Source: an uncultured Dyadobacter sp.
Lineage (GTDB): Bacteria > Bacteroidota > Bacteroidia > Cytophagales > Spirosomataceae
Direction of reading: 5' to 3'
Assembly: GCA_946481035.1 (NCBI GenBank)
Contig: CAMLNK010000167.1
Span: 1-7,664, forward strand
DNA: 7,664 bases
This document shows, in pieces, positions 4,927 to 7,664 of the stretch. The translations under genes and the position numbers were made by a program. Positions within the stretch are counted from its first letter, which is position 1. Each line of letters opens with the position of its first letter. The notes under the pieces are model-generated. The model was not told the origin of the DNA. It did not search any database and worked only from the letters and a program-made list of their open reading frames with translations.

Positions 4927-6024
4927 CTAGTAAACGAGTACGCTGGTATAGCCCCATTCCGAATTGGTCCAGTTAGGGCTGCTTGTAACGCCCGCCATAC
5001 CAAAACGGTACGTACCCGAAGGAAGGTCTTTGAATACTCCGTTTACAGAAAAGATAGACCTCGTGTTAGCCGGGACCTGTAACCCAAACATTCCCAGGTC
5101 GAGCGTCTGAATCGCGCTGCCGGGCGCCACATTTTGGCATGCCGGGTAAATACCGAGCTCATTCGCAGCTGCATAGCCCCCCAGCGCCCTCGATGATGTC
5201 ACAAATACCGTCTGCCCCTGCTGTATGGTCACTTCCAGCGGATGAGTGATGAATGAAAGCGTACTGGACGGAAACGAGGTAGTTCCCGCCTTGTAATAAC
5301 TTTGAATAACACCTGACGGACCTTGCAAACCCTGTGGTCCTTGTGGACCGGTGCCGCCGAGCAGCAGCCAGTCGGGAGAGGCAGGAGTCCCTTTGTTATA
5401 GTAGAATCCTTCCGGTGCCTCGGTTTGATAAACAAGTAAGCCGGTTGCAGGCTGCGAAAGAGACTGGCGCTGGCTGGCAGACATTCTTGGTAGTAACAGT
5501 CCGCGTGAATCACTTTTAAGATCCAGCAAGGCGCTGGGGTCGGGATTGCTGGTGCCGATACCTACATTGCCGCCGTTTTTGTTGCTGATTCCCGAGCCAT
5601 TTATCTGCCACTGATTATCCGCACTGCTCAATGCGAAGGGAACACTCACGAGTTGTGTCGCCCCCAAATCTGTAAATGTATTACCGCCGTCAGGGTCCAT
5701 TTCAACTTTGAGAAACTTGGCGCCATTATGCCACGGCACAGAACTCATCGAGCCAATAACATCCGTTGCACCACCGGAACCCACTGCAAGGCTGAACAAG
5801 CCGAGTGAATTGGTGGTTGCAGTCCGTGTCTCACTATAATGCACGCTTCCATCGGGAGTGTTTTGCCGGATGCTCAGCCTTAGCCTGATAGTTTTATTCG
5901 TGAGCGGCACGCCGCTTGCATCGCGGGCGGCCGCCTGGTAATTGATTTCGTGTGGTACCTGTGCATTCACGACGACCGTCGCCAGCCAGGCGATCAACCC
6001 AGAGAGCAGTAAAATCCATTTCAT
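4927..6024 (-). CDS. Secreted GIGT-repeat surface protein with short collagen-like stretch
   Basis: A 365-aa exported protein. The ATG at 6024 gives a clear signal peptide (MKWILLLSGLIAWLATVVVNAQ, 1-22), so the in-frame ATG at 6054 is rejected. The N-terminal module (~23-135: VPHEINYQAAARDASGVPL, TNSLGLFSLAVGSG, QLVSVPFALSSAD) and the GGNVGIGTSNP element (~151-161) are typical of large Bacteroidota surface or tail-fibre-like proteins. So is the LLDLKSDSRGLLLPRMSASQR to LLVYQT segment (~167-200) that follows. A short collagen-like run of four G-X-Y triplets (GPQGPQGLQGPSG, 226-238) links to a ~125-aa C-terminal beta-rich region (VIQSYYKAG... to TSVLVY) that I do not recognise. There is no sorting domain on this protein. 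It precedes the type IX cargo gene by 26 nt, so the two are probably co-expressed at the surface. A role in adhesion or matrix is only a guess. Confidence 0.85.
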   Translation of the reverse strand: MKWILLLSGLIAWLATVVVNAQVPHEINYQAAARDASGVPLTNKTIRLRLSIRQNTPDGSVHYSETRTATTNSLGLFSLAVGSGGATDVIGSMSSVPWHNGAKFLKVEMDPDGGNTFTDLGATQLVSVPFALSSADNQWQINGSGISNKNGGNVGIGTSNPDPSALLDLKSDSRGLLLPRMSASQRQSLSQPATGLLVYQTEAPEGFYYNKGTPASPDWLLLGGTGPQGPQGLQGPSGVIQSYYKAGTTSFPSSTLSFITHPLEVTIQQGQTVFVTSSRALGGYAAANELGIYPACQNVAPGSAIQTLDLGMFGLQVPANTRSIFSVNGVFKDLPSGTYRFGMAGVTSSPNWTNSEWGYTSVLVY

Positions 6025-6051
6025 GACATATAGATTGGTAAGATGATGCCC

Positions 6052-6059
6052 CAAAGCTA
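6052..6059 (-). promoter_or_regulatory. Candidate -7 box (TAGCTTTG) for the surface-protein operon
   Basis: On the - strand TAGCTTTG fits TAnnTTTG and lies 27 nt before the ATG at 6024, a sensible distance for a short leader. No TTTG is found 17-23 nt further upstream, so only half of the consensus is present. Confidence 0.35.
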
Positions 6060-6127
6060 TTGCCAGAAAACCATTCTAAGTCAGATGATTGAGTAGTGTG
6101 CATGTTTATTGTGTAGTTGGCAGCAGG

Positions 6128-6171
6128 AGGAAATTGTTGGAGAAAAATCCAAATTTTCCTAACTTCTCCAA
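6128..6171 (+). repeat. Overlapping inverted repeats in the divergent intergenic region
   Basis: The 165-bp gap between the surface operon and the DUF1801 gene contains two mutually exclusive hairpins. One pairs AGGAAA..TTGGA (6128-6141) with TCCAA..TTTCCT (6148-6160) around a 6-nt loop, with a small internal loop. The other is a perfect 8-bp inverted repeat, TTGGAGAA (6137-6144) with TTCTCCAA (6164-6171). They lie 18-62 nt before the DUF1801 start. They may be leader structure, an operator or chance; I see no riboswitch class. Confidence 0.3.
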
Positions 6172-6189
6172 TCACTAAACTCCCGAAAC

Positions 6190-6573
6190 ATGGCCGCCGC
6201 AAAACCCAGGTCGATTGACGAATACATCGCAGGCTTTCCTGAGGATGTCAAGAAGATATTGCAGGAAATAAGGACGGTAATTAGGGATGCCGCTCCCGGA
6301 GCAGTGGAGACGATTTCATACGATATGCCCACCTTTAATTTAAACGGGACATACCTCATTTACTTTGCCGGATGGAAAAAGCATGTGGCGCTTTACCCGG
6401 TTTCTGGAAAAATTGCGAAGGTGCTTTCTGCGGAACTCTCGGATTACAAGGGCACCAAAGGTTCAGTGCATTTCCCTTTGAACAAACCCATGCCGCTGGA
6501 TCTGATCCGGAAGATTACCGAGTTAAGGATTGCTGAAAATCAGGCGGCCGGTATGAAGGCAGCAGTGAAGTAG
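6190..6573 (+). CDS. DUF1801 (YdhG/iron-chaperone-like) family protein
   Basis: A 127-aa cytoplasmic protein matching the DUF1801 pattern over its full length. YIAGFPEDVKKILQEIRTVI (12-31) is followed by the hallmark AAPGAVETISYDMPTFNLNG (34-53). A hydrophobic strand leads into FAGWKKHVALYP (59-70), and the C-terminal GTKGSVHFPLNKPMPLDLI (88-106) is typical of the family's end. Members adopt a frataxin-like fold and some are annotated as iron chaperones, but the biochemical role is not settled. Length and start (ATG at 6190, MAAAKPRSIDEYI) are normal for the family. It is a single gene, divergent from the surface operon and convergent with the RES toxin gene, with only 8 nt between the stops and no visible terminator there. 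Confidence 0.9.
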   Translation: MAAAKPRSIDEYIAGFPEDVKKILQEIRTVIRDAAPGAVETISYDMPTFNLNGTYLIYFAGWKKHVALYPVSGKIAKVLSAELSDYKGTKGSVHFPLNKPMPLDLIRKITELRIAENQAAGMKAAVK

Positions 6574-6581
6574 CTGGTGGT

Positions 6582-7064
6582 TTAACTCCCGCCTGTGAGG
6601 TTGTATTTCTTCAAAATATTCTCAATCCGGCTGTCCGGTACCAGGTCGGTAACCGCTACCAGCTTTACGCGCGGGTAATCGGGATGGGTAGTGTTGAGCA
6701 CAAAATTGAACGAAAGGGGCATTACGGCCGATGGAACTTTCAACATGAGTGCTTTGCCTGCATTGAACCACTGGTCTCCCAACGGTTGGCATTGCGAATA
6801 ATCATTGGGATCGCGCCATCCCGGTTCGAGCCCGCTCTCCGCGACCGAGTCGATCACGGCATCGTCGGGTACTTCGAGGAACATCACTTTGAAGTCGCTA
6901 TTAAATCCGACGCCTTGTCTTCGCACCATGTTTTCAAGCATTGCTAACGGAATAGTCTCGGACGCGTAAATCACCTTGTTGCCCGCGCTGTTCCATCGCC
7001 CCCGCATTCCGGAGGCGAACAGCGTGTCGGCGTAAAGTTTGTGGACGATCCGGAATACGAGCAT
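6582..7064 (-). CDS. RES-domain toxin (NAD+-degrading type) of an Xre-RES system
   Basis: A 160-aa RES family protein covering the whole domain. The conserved Arg is seen as R23 in GMRGRWNSAG, followed by the aromatic in VIYAS (Y33), the Glu in LAMLENMVR (E44) and the Ser in LKVPSAVMP (S112), the residues that give the family its name. Characterised RES toxins deplete NAD+ (NADase/NAD+ phosphorylase activity, ADP-ribosyltransferase-like fold) and halt growth until neutralised by the Xre partner. The conserved motifs and normal length suggest an intact toxin. The start at 7064 is 3 nt after the antitoxin stop, the standard antitoxin-first order. The activity is inferred from family knowledge, not seen. 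Confidence 0.93.
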   Translation of the reverse strand: MLVFRIVHKLYADTLFASGMRGRWNSAGNKVIYASETIPLAMLENMVRRQGVGFNSDFKVMFLEVPDDAVIDSVAESGLEPGWRDPNDYSQCQPLGDQWFNAGKALMLKVPSAVMPLSFNFVLNTTHPDYPRVKLVAVTDLVPDSRIENILKKYNLTGGS

Positions 7065-7067
7065 CTT

Positions 7068-7499
7068 TTACGCCGGATAACTTTCTGCCATTTTATTGAG
7101 CTCCTCGCTGAGAAAATCCACACCGCCGCCGGTCGTCAGCCAGTCTGCCGGCTTTTCAGTGGAGTTCCAGAATGGTTTTTGCAGCCAGTAGTTGAACTCA
7201 TCAATCGTACCGAAAAGTGCTTCGCCTTTTTCAAAAAGGGCGATCAGCTTCAAAAGATGCTCGCCGTAAAGCGGCTCCAAGGGCTTTTGCGCTTCCTTGT
7301 AGTTGCTGATCGTGCGCGCAGAAACGTTCATGATCGCCGCCAACCTCCTTTCAGGCATCTTGATAGCCTCCGCGAAGTCATAGAAAACTTTGGTGTGCAG
7401 GCCTTTCCGGGCGGATAGCACAATGGAGAAATTGCTGTCCATGTCAATGTGGTTGAATTTGGATTTCAAATTTGGACCAGGTTGAGCCGTGGTTTTCAT
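7068..7499 (-). CDS. Xre-family antitoxin with DUF2384 toxin-binding domain
   Basis: A 143-aa antitoxin paired with the RES toxin. I start it at the ATG at 7499 (MKTTAQPGPNLKSKF), because the longer frame to 7562 would read through the promoter and its repeats as an AT-rich peptide. Residues ~37-72 (HTKVFYDFAEAIKMPERRL, then VSARTISNYKEA) form an Xre-like helix-turn-helix. Residues ~81-139 (LLKLIALFEKGEALFG, FNYWLQKPFWNSTEKPADWL, GGGVDFLSEELNKM) are the C-terminal MbcA/ParS/Xre toxin-binding domain (DUF2384). The antitoxin should cap the toxin active site and, with it, repress its own promoter. The twin repeats upstream are the natural candidate operator. Both domains look intact. Confidence 0.92.
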   Translation of the reverse strand: MKTTAQPGPNLKSKFNHIDMDSNFSIVLSARKGLHTKVFYDFAEAIKMPERRLAAIMNVSARTISNYKEAQKPLEPLYGEHLLKLIALFEKGEALFGTIDEFNYWLQKPFWNSTEKPADWLTTGGGVDFLSEELNKMAESYPA

Positions 7500-7519
7500 A
7501 ACAAAGGAGATTGAGTACT

Positions 7520-7527
7520 CAAATGTA
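7520..7527 (-). promoter_or_regulatory. Candidate -7 box (TACATTTG) of the Xre-RES operon
   Basis: TACATTTG on the - strand is an exact TAnnTTTG match 20 nt before the antitoxin ATG at 7499. No TTTG sits at the ideal 17-23 nt spacing. The nearest copies are at 10 nt (7541-7538) and 32 nt (7563-7560), both inside the flanking repeats. A second exact -7 match, TATTTTTG, lies at 7545-7538, 14 nt after the outer TTTG, so which box is used is uncertain. Confidence 0.45.
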
Positions 7528-7528
7528 T

Positions 7529-7563
7529 GAATTTTTTCAAAAATAAAAACGAATTTTTTCAAA
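7529..7563 (-). promoter_or_regulatory. Twin 13-bp direct repeats, probable Xre antitoxin operator
   Basis: On the - strand TTTGAAAAAATTC occurs twice (7563-7551 and 7541-7529), perfectly identical over 13 bp. The period is exactly 22 bp, two helical turns. The pair lies directly upstream of the TACATTTG box and covers the -33 area, where a bound repressor would block the polymerase. The repeats are seen. The operator role is inferred from the general autoregulation of Xre-RES operons. The AT-rich composition raises the chance of coincidence somewhat. Confidence 0.5.
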
Positions 7564-7664
7564 CATTTTCATTTCCTGCTAAAAAAGCCGGAATAAGTAT
7601 AAACACGGTGCAGCCTTCCTTTATTCCTCAACTTTTGAAACCGAAATTCCTAAACAAATGAATA

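Noticed and set aside
5285..5360. Collagen-like repeat as a DNA tandem repeat
   Set aside because: Only four G-X-Y triplets are present with varied codons; it is a protein motif, not a notable nucleotide repeat.
7041..7418. Open frame on the + strand opposite the toxin-antitoxin genes
   Set aside because: It is antisense to clearly recognised RES and Xre genes and has no domain of its own.
7500..7562. N-terminal extension of the antitoxin to the ATG at 7562
   Set aside because: It would translate the promoter and both direct repeats as an AT-rich Phe/Lys peptide; the ATG at 7499 gives a normal family length.
7564..7664. Possible start of a further gene at the right edge (ATG at 7658)
   Set aside because: Only two codons are visible and no convincing promoter precedes it; otherwise I see nothing in this AT-rich stretch beyond the operon's upstream region.

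Overview
The window looks like a piece of a Bacteroidota genome, most likely of the Cytophagales (Dyadobacter/Spirosoma-like). This is inferred from protein style: a type IX secretion C-terminal sorting domain, a GIGT..NP / LLLPRM surface protein, a Bacteroidota-type secreted arylsulfatase, promoter boxes of the TTTG-N(17-23)-TAnnTTTG class, and little sign of Shine-Dalgarno sequences. The exception is the first ~175 bases. They are about 70% GC and encode part of a dienelactone hydrolase of proteobacterial character, and they run in frame into a histidine kinase at a sharp composition break. That edge is probably an assembly or cloning chimera.

Layout. (a) 3-1411 (+): dienelactone hydrolase fragment joined to the C-terminal part of a sensor histidine kinase, then its OmpR/PhoB-type response regulator 2 nt downstream. 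(b) 1407-1851 (+): a well-matched Bacteroidota promoter overlapping the regulator's stop codon drives a 70-aa unknown protein and a 66-aa P-loop protein, joined by an ATGA overlap. The P-loop protein looks like an internally deleted zeta-toxin-like ATPase. (c) 1853-3568 (-): secreted sulfatase with an intact formylglycine motif, ending 1 nt from the P-loop gene. (d) 3655-4107 (+): small secreted coiled-coil protein with a C-terminal GPRGG-YYI module. (e) 6024-4148 (-): a two-gene surface-protein operon, first a GIGT/collagen-like protein, then a type IX-sorted protein. (f) 6190-6573 (+): DUF1801 protein. (g) 7499-6582 (-): a complete Xre/DUF2384 antitoxin - RES toxin operon, with a promoter region carrying two 13-bp direct repeats spaced exactly 22 bp.

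Functionally the window mixes signalling (two-component pair), cell-surface and secreted functions (sulfatase, type IX cargo, GIGT protein, secreted coiled-coil protein) and toxin-antitoxin modules (one intact RES-Xre, one apparently decayed P-loop module). I found no tRNA, rRNA, CRISPR array, insertion sequence or integrase. No single wholly novel system is evident. The most worthwhile leads are the small-protein/P-loop bicistron, the operator repeats of the RES-Xre operon, and the chimeric left edge.
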